The notes under the pieces are model-generated. The model had not been told where the DNA came from. It was given only the letters and a program-made list of their open reading frames with translations, and searched no databases. Shown one piece after another: positions 25,421 to 32,946 of a stretch of DNA of 42,088 bases. Within the stretch, counting starts at the first letter, position 1, and the number at the start of each line of letters is the position of its first letter. The stretch covers positions 1-42,088 of the forward strand of contig JBKHHW010000009.1 of the NCBI GenBank assembly GCA_046538945.1, written 5' to 3'. Position numbers and translations under genes: made by a program. The DNA is from JAEZKC01 sp046538945 (GTDB taxonomy: Bacteria; Fibrobacterota; Chitinivibrionia; Chitinivibrionales; Chitinispirillaceae).

Positions 25421-26689
25421 ATGATGAAATCACTTTACAAGGCCGCGGTCTGTGTCACATTTCTGGTCTTTCAGACTTTTTCAACTGGTCAAGCCGTCAG
25501 CGGCTCTGCAAATATTCCGCTTTCAGGTCCCGTCACAGAGGAAATATCTGAAAAGGCAAAAACAACAGCTGAGGACTTCCTGCGGAGAGAGCTTTATATA
25601 TGGCTTAAAGAGAACATGTCTACGACTCTTGATACCGCAAACAGTGGATACAGCTATGTTTTGGACAAGTTCAAAGAGAGATGCCTGACTCTGGCCAGCG
25701 AGAAATCCGCATTCGAAGGTAAGATATGGAGATTCTCCTATGTAATCACAGACAAAAATATCAGAGAAGCGATTGAATCTCACAACCAGCTGTTCGATTC
25801 CCTTGCCAGGGCACAATGGCAGCAGTTTCAGGGCGCGATTGAACAGGAAAAGTTTACCATGGCCTTATCCGCGGGAGTTAAGGCGCTCAGCTGTGCGATT
25901 GCACACATCGGATCCGGGCAGGGAATCGAGCAGGAGATAAGAAAGGGTGTGCAGAACTTCTTTGACCGCATGCAGGTAAACTCAAGCGAAATGGTCATCG
26001 AGGGCAAACCCGGCACTCTCCCCGTCAGATCTCCCTCCGTGACGGTTGCCGTGGACAGCACTCCTCTGCTGGGCCTGGGTTACAGCGCATTTGTTCTGAA
26101 CGGCAAAAAAGCTTTCGAGGTACTGACAGATGACAAGGGAAGCTTCTCTCTTGAGAGTTACCGGATACCATATGTCCACAATGGCAATTTTCTGACGCTG
26201 GTTCCCGATGCACAGTTCTACACTGATGCACAGACTGTCATCAGCCTGGAGGATCTCGGCCTCCAGATGAACAAGGGCCAGAATCTCTCTTTCATCTACA
26301 AAGTCACCACCCCCACCTACACACTCGATTACAGAGCCGCCTCCCCCAAAAACGAAGTCAAGCTTCCGGATAACTTCTTGGCCGATTCGCATATCCGCAA
26401 GTACCTGAAGGATTCCTGCAATCTGAAACCCGCTCCGACCGGAACCACTCCGGACCTGACCATCAGAATCAATGCGGAAATATCAAAACCGGAATACCCC
26501 CAGACCGGAGAAGCCTCCATGATGCTTTTGTCCCGAATAGACATAAGCGGCGGAGATTTGGAGGGAAGCGAGGAGATGATTTACGAAAAGAGACACGAAA
26601 AAGGTGTAGACATTCCTCTGGGCTTATTCATCTGGGAAGCTTCGGGCAAACTGCGTTCAAAGATCCGGGAGATTCTCAACCAGTTCTGA
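25421..26689 (+). CDS. Secreted protein of unknown function
   Basis: A 422-residue exported protein, start chosen at ATG 25421 (a second ATG follows at once) because GAGGGG lies five bases upstream. A signal peptide covers about 1-25 with likely cleavage after TGQA; there is no lipobox cysteine. The N-terminal half is helical (about 35-180). The C-terminal half is beta-rich, with DDKGSFSLESYRIPY resembling a carboxypeptidase-regulatory-like strand pattern, and the last 90 residues resemble a LPP20/CsgG-associated alpha-beta domain (DLTIRINAEI...KLRSKIREIL). These resemblances are weak. It follows the mutase by 56 bases and may share its transcript. Confidence 0.8.
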   Translation: MMKSLYKAAVCVTFLVFQTFSTGQAVSGSANIPLSGPVTEEISEKAKTTAEDFLRRELYIWLKENMSTTLDTANSGYSYVLDKFKERCLTLASEKSAFEGKIWRFSYVITDKNIREAIESHNQLFDSLARAQWQQFQGAIEQEKFTMALSAGVKALSCAIAHIGSGQGIEQEIRKGVQNFFDRMQVNSSEMVIEGKPGTLPVRSPSVTVAVDSTPLLGLGYSAFVLNGKKAFEVLTDDKGSFSLESYRIPYVHNGNFLTLVPDAQFYTDAQTVISLEDLGLQMNKGQNLSFIYKVTTPTYTLDYRAASPKNEVKLPDNFLADSHIRKYLKDSCNLKPAPTGTTPDLTIRINAEISKPEYPQTGEASMMLLSRIDISGGDLEGSEEMIYEKRHEKGVDIPLGLFIWEASGKLRSKIREILNQF

Positions 26690-26700
26690 AACCGCAACAG

Positions 26701-27597
26701 TCAACCCTGGTTTTTGTCAAAGCCGGGAAGTGATGCGACCTCAACGCCGGGAGGAGTTGATAGATACAGTTTCTTAAATATGCGCCTCAGAAACAGTTTC
26801 GCCTGCCTGGCCTCCTCAAGAGTCTTTTCCGGATCTTCATGCCTCGAACCTGCAAGCTCCAGAATAAAGCCGCCGCGGAAACCGGTTTCACTCAATTCGT
26901 AAAGCAGTTTCTGCCAATCGATTATTCCCCCTCCCGGTGGCAGATGATCGTCGAAATGGCCGACATTGTCATTGGCGTGAACCAGCTGCAGATGCCCGGA
27001 AAGCTTGAACATCACATTATAGATATCTCCTGAAAGCACCGCATGGCCGGTGTCCAGACAGGTAGCGATATTAAGGTTGTTCATGGCCCCCATTATCCAC
27101 ATCAAATCACTGGTGCTGCCGAAGGGCAGATGGGGCAGCATGTTCTCAAGCACCAGCCCCACCCCCATTTCCTGACAGTGGCGAGCAACCTGGGTCAATA
27201 CCTGAGCTGCATTTGTAAGCCGCTGCATTCTCTCTTCTATGGAAAAATCTATCTGCCGGTCCGGACCGGGATGAATGACAAAATGACGGGCATCCAGAAT
27301 CGCTGCAGCATCGGCAGCCCGGAATATCTCATTTATGGAATGATTCCGTTCCTTTTCATCAGGTGAAGAGATATCCACATTGATGAACGGGGCATGGAAA
27401 GAGTATGACTCGATACCCAGATCATTGAGCATTCGTGCTACTCTGCGCACCGCATTCAGATCATGGAAATTCAGATGGGAAGGCGATGAACAGACTTCCA
27501 CCATGCTGAATCCCGCCTTTCTGATCATTTCGAGACAATCAAAGATGCTCATCCGGTAAAAACAGCCCGTTGAAAGGCCTACTGGCCAGTCGCTCAT
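26701..27597 (-). CDS. TIM-barrel metal enzyme, sugar isomerase/endonuclease IV fold
   Basis: A 298-residue AP_endonuc_2 superfamily protein. Candidate metal ligands follow the family order: His in SFHAPF, His in VIHPG, Glu in VLENM, Asp and His in CLDTGHA, His in LVHANDN, Asp/His in DDHLPPGGG and Glu in ILELAG. These would fit either a sugar-phosphate isomerase/epimerase or an endonuclease IV-like trimetal site. The DxHxPPGxGxIDW pattern favours the isomerase branch. I start at the ATG at 27597, preceded by GGAAAGGG; a longer frame to 27714 has no such signal. This start lies inside the end of the upstream primase-like gene (59-base overlap). Confidence 0.85.
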   Translation of the reverse strand: MSDWPVGLSTGCFYRMSIFDCLEMIRKAGFSMVEVCSSPSHLNFHDLNAVRRVARMLNDLGIESYSFHAPFINVDISSPDEKERNHSINEIFRAADAAAILDARHFVIHPGPDRQIDFSIEERMQRLTNAAQVLTQVARHCQEMGVGLVLENMLPHLPFGSTSDLMWIMGAMNNLNIATCLDTGHAVLSGDIYNVMFKLSGHLQLVHANDNVGHFDDHLPPGGGIIDWQKLLYELSETGFRGGFILELAGSRHEDPEKTLEEARQAKLFLRRIFKKLYLSTPPGVEVASLPGFDKNQG

Positions 27598-28996
27598 ATT
27601 TAACCCTTTCCAGAAGTGATTTCTTATATGGTTCCAAACTGCACGTTCCGCTATTGTTGTTACAATAGAAACTTTCTTTAACCGGCCAACAGTCGAAAAA
27701 ATCCAACTTGTCACCGCCGGTAACGATCAGACCCGAAAACACCCGGGTATAGAAATCGGCCCGATACGCTGCATCGTAGAAATACCACTCATTACCCCAC
27801 CCGTAATCTCTTTCAAACTTGGAACGGATCAGACCGGCAACATCTCTGGGATGCCAGCCAAGCGAAAGAAACACCCGAACCACCTGCTGAATGCCTGATG
27901 GCTTGAGAAGCAGGTCATTGGGATTTTCCAGTATGAAACGGGTACAGGGCGGCAGCAGCTCCAGAGGCGCTTTATCGTAGGTCTCAGGCCATCGGTCATA
28001 TTTCTCGTGTTCCTTTGAGTAGTACCAGTCGTGAAAGCGGGCTGTATCGCTTGCTTCATAATCGGCGATGAGAGCCAGTGTCCTTTGGGACTGCTCGGGT
28101 ATCTGCACCGATGCCCTCTTTGCCAAATCCGTAACTTTGGAAAAATCCCGCATACATTCTATACCCTGCCACAAACTCATTTCGAAAAGCGGGATGGATG
28201 CCATCGGGGGAATTTTTTCCCGAAGTTCATCTGTCAGTATTCCCCCTTTCCTCCAGGGCTTGAGGTAGAGGCTGTAGGGAATGCGGATGACGCGGGTGTT
28301 GAGCTGGTCTCCGTATTCAGTAATGTCAAGAGAAATCATTTCCCTGCCCCTCTGTTGGGGAGGAACCTCTACCGCAGTGATCCCGATGGGTATTTCCGTT
28401 CCTGCCGCAGCCTTTTGCCGCACCCGGTAGGCAACGTGCTCCATGAGCAGACCCAACCCCGCGTAGGCAGAACCCAAATCGTGATCTATTGACAGGGGTG
28501 AGGGGGGATGTTTTTCCTTGTAACGCTGTGCCAGATGTTCAGGAAGACGCCCTATGCGGGTCAGTTTGCCGTATGCGGCCGAATCGCGCAGCAGACGCCA
28601 CACGAAATGGTGTCCCCTGCCGCTTAAAATGTGCAGCGGAGCAATTCCGAAATCCAAAAGAAACTCCTGGATGGCGATTTCGGAGGACCTCTGAAGTGAA
28701 AATGCCCGCCGGGGATCAAGGTAGGGCTCGGCCTGAAAGTCGAAGTTCACATATTCTATGTCCAGATGAACGATAAGTGAAGTCTTATCCCAAAGAGAGC
28801 GGCTTACATCCAGTCCTCTGGAAAGAAGCTGCGGAAGTTCCCCCGGCAGTCTGAAATAGCTGCCCAGCTCGGCTGCGGTGGGCTCATCGCACTGGGTAAT
28901 GTAGAGGGCCGAAACATCTTCGAAGCTCCTGCCCCCCAGAAATTCCATCATCCTCCTGAAAACAGAGGGATTCTGGTAGTATTCATGCACATCCAT
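27539..28996 (-). CDS. Predicted primase-polymerase (AEP superfamily)
   Basis: A 485-residue protein with the three motifs of archaeo-eukaryotic primases. Motif I is HLDIEY (Asp79, Glu81). Motif II is SGRGHHFVW (125-133). Motif III is SLDITEYGDQLNTRVIRIPYS, with Asp224 and the following RIPYSL like the RLIRxPxSLH of archaeal PriS. This would suit a nucleotidyltransferase that makes primers or fills gaps. A C-terminal cysteine cluster (Cys436, 445, 452 in DCW, FYCNNNSGTC) might bind metal. No helicase or ligase domain is seen. The start is taken at ATG 28996 with GGAAGAG upstream; TTG at 29026 is also in frame. It overlaps the TIM-barrel gene. Confidence 0.7.
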   Translation of the reverse strand: MDVHEYYQNPSVFRRMMEFLGGRSFEDVSALYITQCDEPTAAELGSYFRLPGELPQLLSRGLDVSRSLWDKTSLIVHLDIEYVNFDFQAEPYLDPRRAFSLQRSSEIAIQEFLLDFGIAPLHILSGRGHHFVWRLLRDSAAYGKLTRIGRLPEHLAQRYKEKHPPSPLSIDHDLGSAYAGLGLLMEHVAYRVRQKAAAGTEIPIGITAVEVPPQQRGREMISLDITEYGDQLNTRVIRIPYSLYLKPWRKGGILTDELREKIPPMASIPLFEMSLWQGIECMRDFSKVTDLAKRASVQIPEQSQRTLALIADYEASDTARFHDWYYSKEHEKYDRWPETYDKAPLELLPPCTRFILENPNDLLLKPSGIQQVVRVFLSLGWHPRDVAGLIRSKFERDYGWGNEWYFYDAAYRADFYTRVFSGLIVTGGDKLDFFDCWPVKESFYCNNNSGTCSLEPYKKSLLERVKYERLASRPFNGLFLPDEHL

Positions 28997-29112
28997 CAGC
29001 TCTTCCCGGTTCCGCATGACAGCCAAATGTGATAAAAACCAGTGCAGCTTATTTCTCTATTAACAGCACAAAAAATGTGCCAACGGCATATGTGGATGGC
29101 AGAAATGTTGCT

Positions 29113-29172
29113 CCTTTTACCCTCAGGAAGATAATTTCCCGAATTCTCATTCTTTTTTTCTGGGGTAAAAGG
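29113..29172 (+). promoter_or_regulatory. Leader hairpin covering the transketolase ribosome site
   Basis: CCTTTTACCC-T-CAG (29113-29126) pairs with CTG-GGGTAAAAGG (29160-29172), 13 pairs with one bulged T. The downstream arm contains AAAAGGG, the only Shine-Dalgarno candidate for the transketolase ATG at 29181. The 33-base loop has a small inner GGAA/TTCC helix. This looks like a translation switch, but it matches no riboswitch class I know. Confidence 0.6.
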
Positions 29173-29180
29173 GTTGTTTT

Positions 29181-31109
29181 ATGGATACATCGGCTTTCAT
29201 CCGCTCCAAAGCAGTTCAGCTGGGTAAACTGGCGGTGAGAATGACCACAAATGTCAGCTCGGGACATCCCTCATCCGCTCTCTCCATTTCACATATCGTA
29301 ACCGCCCTGATGTACAGGATCATGCGCTTCGACCCTCAGGACCCCTGGAACAGAGGCAATGACAGACTGGTACTCAGCGAGGGACATACAGTTCCCATAG
29401 TCTACGCGGCCTATGCCGACCTCAAAGGAGTATACGGCTATTCCCCTGAGGAGAAGCGGCAGCTCTCCATGGATGACCTCGATACGTTCAGGCAAATCGA
29501 TTCGCCGCTGGACGGACACCCCAATCCATCGGTGGGATTTCCCTTTTTCGAGTGCGCAACCGGATCCCTTGGCCAGGGGCTTTCCTGTGCCTGCGGCAGC
29601 GCACTGGCCGCGCGCATGGATGGAATAGAAAACCATTACTATGTGATAATCGGAGACGGGGAATCACGTGAGGGACAGGTTTGGGAAGCTTGCGATTTTC
29701 TTGTCGATTACCACCTGAGCAATGTGATTCCCATTTTCAACTGCAACGGTCTGGGACAAAGCGAGGCGGTTTCTTCACAGCAGTCAGACCAAAAGCTTGC
29801 TTCGAAACTTGAGGCATTCGGGTTCAGAGTTTTTTCCATAGACGGTCACGATCCGGATCAGATAACGGAATCCATCGAGAAAGCGAAAAACGCCTCCGAA
29901 CCGCATGCCATCATTGCCAGAACGAGAAAGGGATGGGGGGTAAAGGAACTTCACCAGACCAACTCTCACGGAAAGCCCCTGAAAGAGGAGAGTCTGCTGG
30001 AAGCCTATTCCAATCTGGATGAGCACGCGGAGCACCTTGGAGGCATATCGGAAAATACGGCACCGGCATCCAAACCGCCGGTTGTTGAAATCCCCCGCAC
30101 AGTGCCGGGCAGAACGGGAGATCCCGATTTTTCTGAACTGCTCAAAGGGACTTCGGCAGAATCAAAACTGAAAAAGAACCTCCTCAGCACCAGAAGAGCA
30201 TACGGGCTGGCGTTACGAGACCTGGCCAGGGTTGATGAAAGGACTGTGGCTCTGGATGGTGATGTCAAGAACTCGACATTCTCCCAGTACATGGCCGATG
30301 AATTTCCCGACAGGTTTTTCGAATCCAGAATCGCTGAACAGAATATGGTTTCCGTTGCCGCGGGCCTGTCCTCTTCGGGCCGAATCCCCTTCGTTTCCAC
30401 TTTCGCCAAATTCATCGTAAGGGGGTATGACCAGTTTGAACTCGCCATAGTTTCGGAAGCCAATATAAAGCTTGTCGGTTCTCATTCCGGAGTGAACATC
30501 GGTCCGGACGGGCCCAGTCAGATGGGAATGTCGGATCTGGCGTTCATGCGGGCCTACTCCTGCGCCAGAAACAAACGGAGCGGACGACCGCTGGTGACCA
30601 TCTTCAACCCCTCCTGCGCTGTTGCGGCCTACAAATGTGTCCAGCTCATGGCGGACATCCCGGGCGCATGCTATATGAGAACCATACGGGGCGACACCCC
30701 CATTCTCTACAAGCCCTCGGATACGTTCAGAGCGGGCGGCATAAAAGTGCTCAGGGAAGGAAGTGATCTGGCATTGGTAACCGGCGGCTATATGGTGCAT
30801 ATCTGTCTCAGACTAGCCTCACGTCTGGCGGAAAAGGGGATCGAAACCACAGTTGTAGACTGCTACTCGTTGCCGGTTGATGCATCGGAGCTGAGGAGTG
30901 CTGTTTCAGGCTGCAGAAGCGTTGCCACCGTCGAAGACAACCTGGGTAACGGGTTAGGTTCTGAAATTGCATCAGTCATGCTTTCAGACAGCCCCAACGG
31001 GACCCCGCTGAGACAGTACTTTGTCAAAAGACTTCCGAAATCAGGTCTTACCGCCGATGACGTTCTGGAATACACCGGTCTGGACCTTAGAAGCGAATGG
31101 GATATCTAG
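29181..31109 (+). CDS. tkt: Transketolase
   Basis: Transketolase moves two-carbon units between sugar phosphates in the pentose phosphate pathway using thiamine diphosphate. The 642-residue single chain has the N-terminal SSGHPSSALS, the cofactor motif GDGESREG (158-165) closing at about Asn187, the central pyrimidine-domain segment (DGDVKNSTFSQ, RIAEQNMVSVAAGL) and the C-terminal VEDNLGNGLGSEIA. Length and features (LDGHPNP, FECATGSLGQGL) are closer to the shorter animal-type transketolases than to the 660-residue E. coli enzyme; that is my judgement from memory of the families. A hairpin masks its ribosome site. It converges on the CBS-protein gene. Confidence 0.93.
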   Translation: MDTSAFIRSKAVQLGKLAVRMTTNVSSGHPSSALSISHIVTALMYRIMRFDPQDPWNRGNDRLVLSEGHTVPIVYAAYADLKGVYGYSPEEKRQLSMDDLDTFRQIDSPLDGHPNPSVGFPFFECATGSLGQGLSCACGSALAARMDGIENHYYVIIGDGESREGQVWEACDFLVDYHLSNVIPIFNCNGLGQSEAVSSQQSDQKLASKLEAFGFRVFSIDGHDPDQITESIEKAKNASEPHAIIARTRKGWGVKELHQTNSHGKPLKEESLLEAYSNLDEHAEHLGGISENTAPASKPPVVEIPRTVPGRTGDPDFSELLKGTSAESKLKKNLLSTRRAYGLALRDLARVDERTVALDGDVKNSTFSQYMADEFPDRFFESRIAEQNMVSVAAGLSSSGRIPFVSTFAKFIVRGYDQFELAIVSEANIKLVGSHSGVNIGPDGPSQMGMSDLAFMRAYSCARNKRSGRPLVTIFNPSCAVAAYKCVQLMADIPGACYMRTIRGDTPILYKPSDTFRAGGIKVLREGSDLALVTGGYMVHICLRLASRLAEKGIETTVVDCYSLPVDASELRSAVSGCRSVATVEDNLGNGLGSEIASVMLSDSPNGTPLRQYFVKRLPKSGLTADDVLEYTGLDLRSEWDI

Positions 31110-31120
31110 CATTGATTTTT

Positions 31121-31157
31121 TTAAAAGAGATTCCCCGGTTCAGGGAATCTCTTTTAA
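31121..31157. terminator. Bidirectional terminator
   Basis: TTAAAAGAGATTCCC (31121-31135) and GGGAATCTCTTTTAA (31143-31157) are perfect inverse copies, 15 pairs with a seven-base loop. On either strand the core stem is followed by CTCTTTTAA. It lies 11 bases past the transketolase stop and 10 bases before the end of the convergent CBS gene, so it can end both transcripts. Confidence 0.85.
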
Positions 31158-31167
31158 GACGGGCACA

Positions 31168-31596
31168 TCATCTGTTCGGAAAAGAAGCCCCGGATATGTC
31201 GTGAAGGACCTCACCCGACAGTTCATTTGTGGTGCTCATGGCAAGATCACCCAAAGCCAGAATACCCACCACATTCCCGCTGTCATTCTTCACCAGCAGA
31301 CGACGGACCTGTTTGTATTCCATTATATGAGCCGCCTCTTCAATGTCGGCATTTTCCTTGCAGAAGAACACCTCCGGTGTCATCACATCACTCACTTTCG
31401 TTTCTGAAGGATTCAGTCCCTCGGCAACGCAACGAACGGCGATATCCCGGTCGGTGATTATCCCCACCGGCTCATTTCTGTCGAAAACAGGACATACTCC
31501 CACATTTCTGTCGCGCATTTTTTCCGCAGCGCTTTTCACAGTCTCCAAAGGGGTTATGTAATCAACCCCGTATGTCATAATATCTTTCACCTGCAT
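31168..31596 (-). CDS. CBS-pair domain protein
   Basis: A 142-residue protein made of two CBS domains: about 5-60 (VKDIMTYGVDYITPLETVKSAAEKM...GIITDRDIAVR) and 70-130 (VSDVMTPEVFFCKENADIEEAAHIM...VVGILALGDLA). CBS pairs bind adenine nucleotides and usually regulate a partner; a free-standing pair has no activity of its own. AAGGAGGG lies six bases before the ATG. It is 119 bases downstream of encapsulin in the same direction, beyond a hairpin, so it may or may not share that transcript. Confidence 0.92.
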   Translation of the reverse strand: MQVKDIMTYGVDYITPLETVKSAAEKMRDRNVGVCPVFDRNEPVGIITDRDIAVRCVAEGLNPSETKVSDVMTPEVFFCKENADIEEAAHIMEYKQVRRLLVKNDSGNVVGILALGDLAMSTTNELSGEVLHDISGASFPNR

Positions 31597-31677
31597 AAAA
31601 CCCTCCTTGAATAGGCCTATCTAGAAAAATTACGGAGGATTTCCATGAGATGTTTGATTTTTCGATTGCAAGGGGAT

Positions 31678-31706
31678 GCCGCAGCCCCGCTTGTCGGGTC
31701 TGCGGC
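31678..31706 (-). terminator. Hairpin after encapsulin gene
   Basis: GCCGCAG (31706-31700) pairs with CTGCGGC (31684-31678); an inner CCCG/CGGG helix follows after one mismatch. It starts nine bases after the encapsulin stop. No T run follows on the minus strand, so it may protect the 3' end or cause partial termination only. Confidence 0.5.
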
Positions 31707-31715
31707 TTGAAGGAT

Positions 31716-32537
31716 TTACTCACCCTGTTCGAGTACGCAGATAGCATGAGGTATGTTGATTCTGAGGGCAACGCTCTCGGAGATTACAAATGTGTAGTCT
31801 CTTCCCTCCGGACCTTCAAAACCGGTCATGAGGTCCTGTCCCAGGGCTATAGATGCAAACTGGGCACCGTAGTTTACAAGCACTCCACCCTCGTTCAAAG
31901 CCGGCGCCTTTGTAATTCCCTCCGACACCAATGATCTGAGATGCTCGATCTCCAACACTTCCTCCTGAGGATAGCGCTTAAACAGACTGTTATACAGAGA
32001 AGGTGCAAGGGCCAGGCTGTAGGGTCCGTGAAACCCTGCTTTATCCAGCTGTTCGATTGCAGAGATCACCGTATCGGTGGCATCCCCGATTTTTTTCCAC
32101 GGTTTGAGTTTCGATTTGAGGGTGTCCGGAGTATTAACCAGACCCTGAACTCCCAGTGCTGAGGATCCGTAGAAAAGGAGTTTATCCTCCTTGTCGGCCA
32201 GAGCCAGAACACTTGACACAAGTTCCTTCATATCGAACATGATTCCTGATGAGGCATACTGATCCAAGTCTCGGCTGTTGAGCGAAAATTTGTTCACCAG
32301 GAAAGCCAACGGAATTGCTCCTGCGCTGCTTACCGTAAGATCCCCGGCTCCTTCCTCGCTGAGGACCTGGTCATGTTCGGGCACGAATTTCAGCCCAAGA
32401 CCGTAGGGGCCCTCTATGTGAAGCAGTTTCCTTGCACAGAGTACCCTCGATGCTACCGATTGAACAGTTCTGTCGATCTGTTCCCATATCTTATCCTCAA
32501 AAGGAGCATCTCCCCTATTAAGAAAATTTTCCGACAT
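31716..32537 (-). CDS. Encapsulin shell protein, family 1
   Basis: A 273-residue encapsulin (linocin M18-like, HK97 phage capsid fold) that self-assembles into a protein nanocompartment. Length is close to the 264 residues of the Thermotoga protein. Typical features are the N-terminal FLNRGDAPFEDKIWEQID, RKLLHIEGPYGLGLKFV, SALGVQGLVN and GPYSLALAPSLYNSLFKRYP, and the C-terminal DYTFVISESVALRINIPHAICVL. I start at ATG 32537 with GGAGGGAGA upstream; GTG at 32543 is the longer option. It follows its ferritin-like cargo gene by 19 bases, the usual pairing. Shell and cargo together store iron as a mineral core. Confidence 0.95.
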   Translation of the reverse strand: MSENFLNRGDAPFEDKIWEQIDRTVQSVASRVLCARKLLHIEGPYGLGLKFVPEHDQVLSEEGAGDLTVSSAGAIPLAFLVNKFSLNSRDLDQYASSGIMFDMKELVSSVLALADKEDKLLFYGSSALGVQGLVNTPDTLKSKLKPWKKIGDATDTVISAIEQLDKAGFHGPYSLALAPSLYNSLFKRYPQEEVLEIEHLRSLVSEGITKAPALNEGGVLVNYGAQFASIALGQDLMTGFEGPEGRDYTFVISESVALRINIPHAICVLEQGE

Positions 32538-32556
32538 AAACACTCTCCCTCCCGAC

Positions 32557-32925
32557 TTATTTCTGTCCCTGTTTTCTCAGATCTCCAACACTCGGAATAG
32601 CCTGGTTTCCACCGCCTGCGCCTCCGGTAATTTCCTCATGAATCTCCTCCACCTCTTTTGCCCCCTCTTCCATCAGCTCCGCTTCATCCGGAAGGAGCAT
32701 TTCTATGAGCTTCTGGAACTCACCTTTGTGAACTCGTTCCTCATTAGCAATATCCTGAAGAACAGCCTTTGCAAACTGGTTATCGGTGGCATCGGCAAGT
32801 GCTTCGTAAAGGTGTGTGGCCTCTTCCTCGGCTGATAGGGACAGCCTCAAAGCTCTGGACAGCTCGCGGTCACTCATTTTCCTTCCGGGAACATAGCCTA
32901 CGAAAGGATTGACAAATTCTGGCAT
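32557..32925 (-). CDS. Encapsulated ferritin-like protein (cargo)
   Basis: A 122-residue ferritin-like protein of the encapsulated type, which forms a short two-helix unit that becomes an active ferroxidase centre on dimerisation. Candidate metal ligands are Glu33-Glu35 in SAEEEATHLYE and Glu62/Glu63 with His66 in ANEERVHKGEF, one position off the E32/E62/H65 pattern described for EncFtn. A Gly-rich linker (TGGAGGGNQ) leads to the C-terminal IPSVGDLRKQ, which looks like an encapsulin cargo-loading peptide. AGGAGG lies five bases before the ATG. It stands directly upstream of the shell gene and 21 bases after the beta-helix gene. Confidence 0.92.
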   Translation of the reverse strand: MPEFVNPFVGYVPGRKMSDRELSRALRLSLSAEEEATHLYEALADATDNQFAKAVLQDIANEERVHKGEFQKLIEMLLPDEAELMEEGAKEVEEIHEEITGGAGGGNQAIPSVGDLRKQGQK

Positions 32926-32946
32926 GTAAGCCTCCTATTGTTTGAG

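Noticed and set aside
29030..29180. TPP riboswitch before transketolase
   Set aside because: The conserved CUGAGA and ACCUGAUC cores are not present; only a simple masking stem is seen.
32926..32946. Separate promoter for the ferritin/encapsulin pair in the gap after the beta-helix gene
   Set aside because: The gap is only 21 bases. AT-rich TATACT/TATTAA strings near 32955-32970 lack a matching -35 at proper spacing. Not excluded, but not supported.
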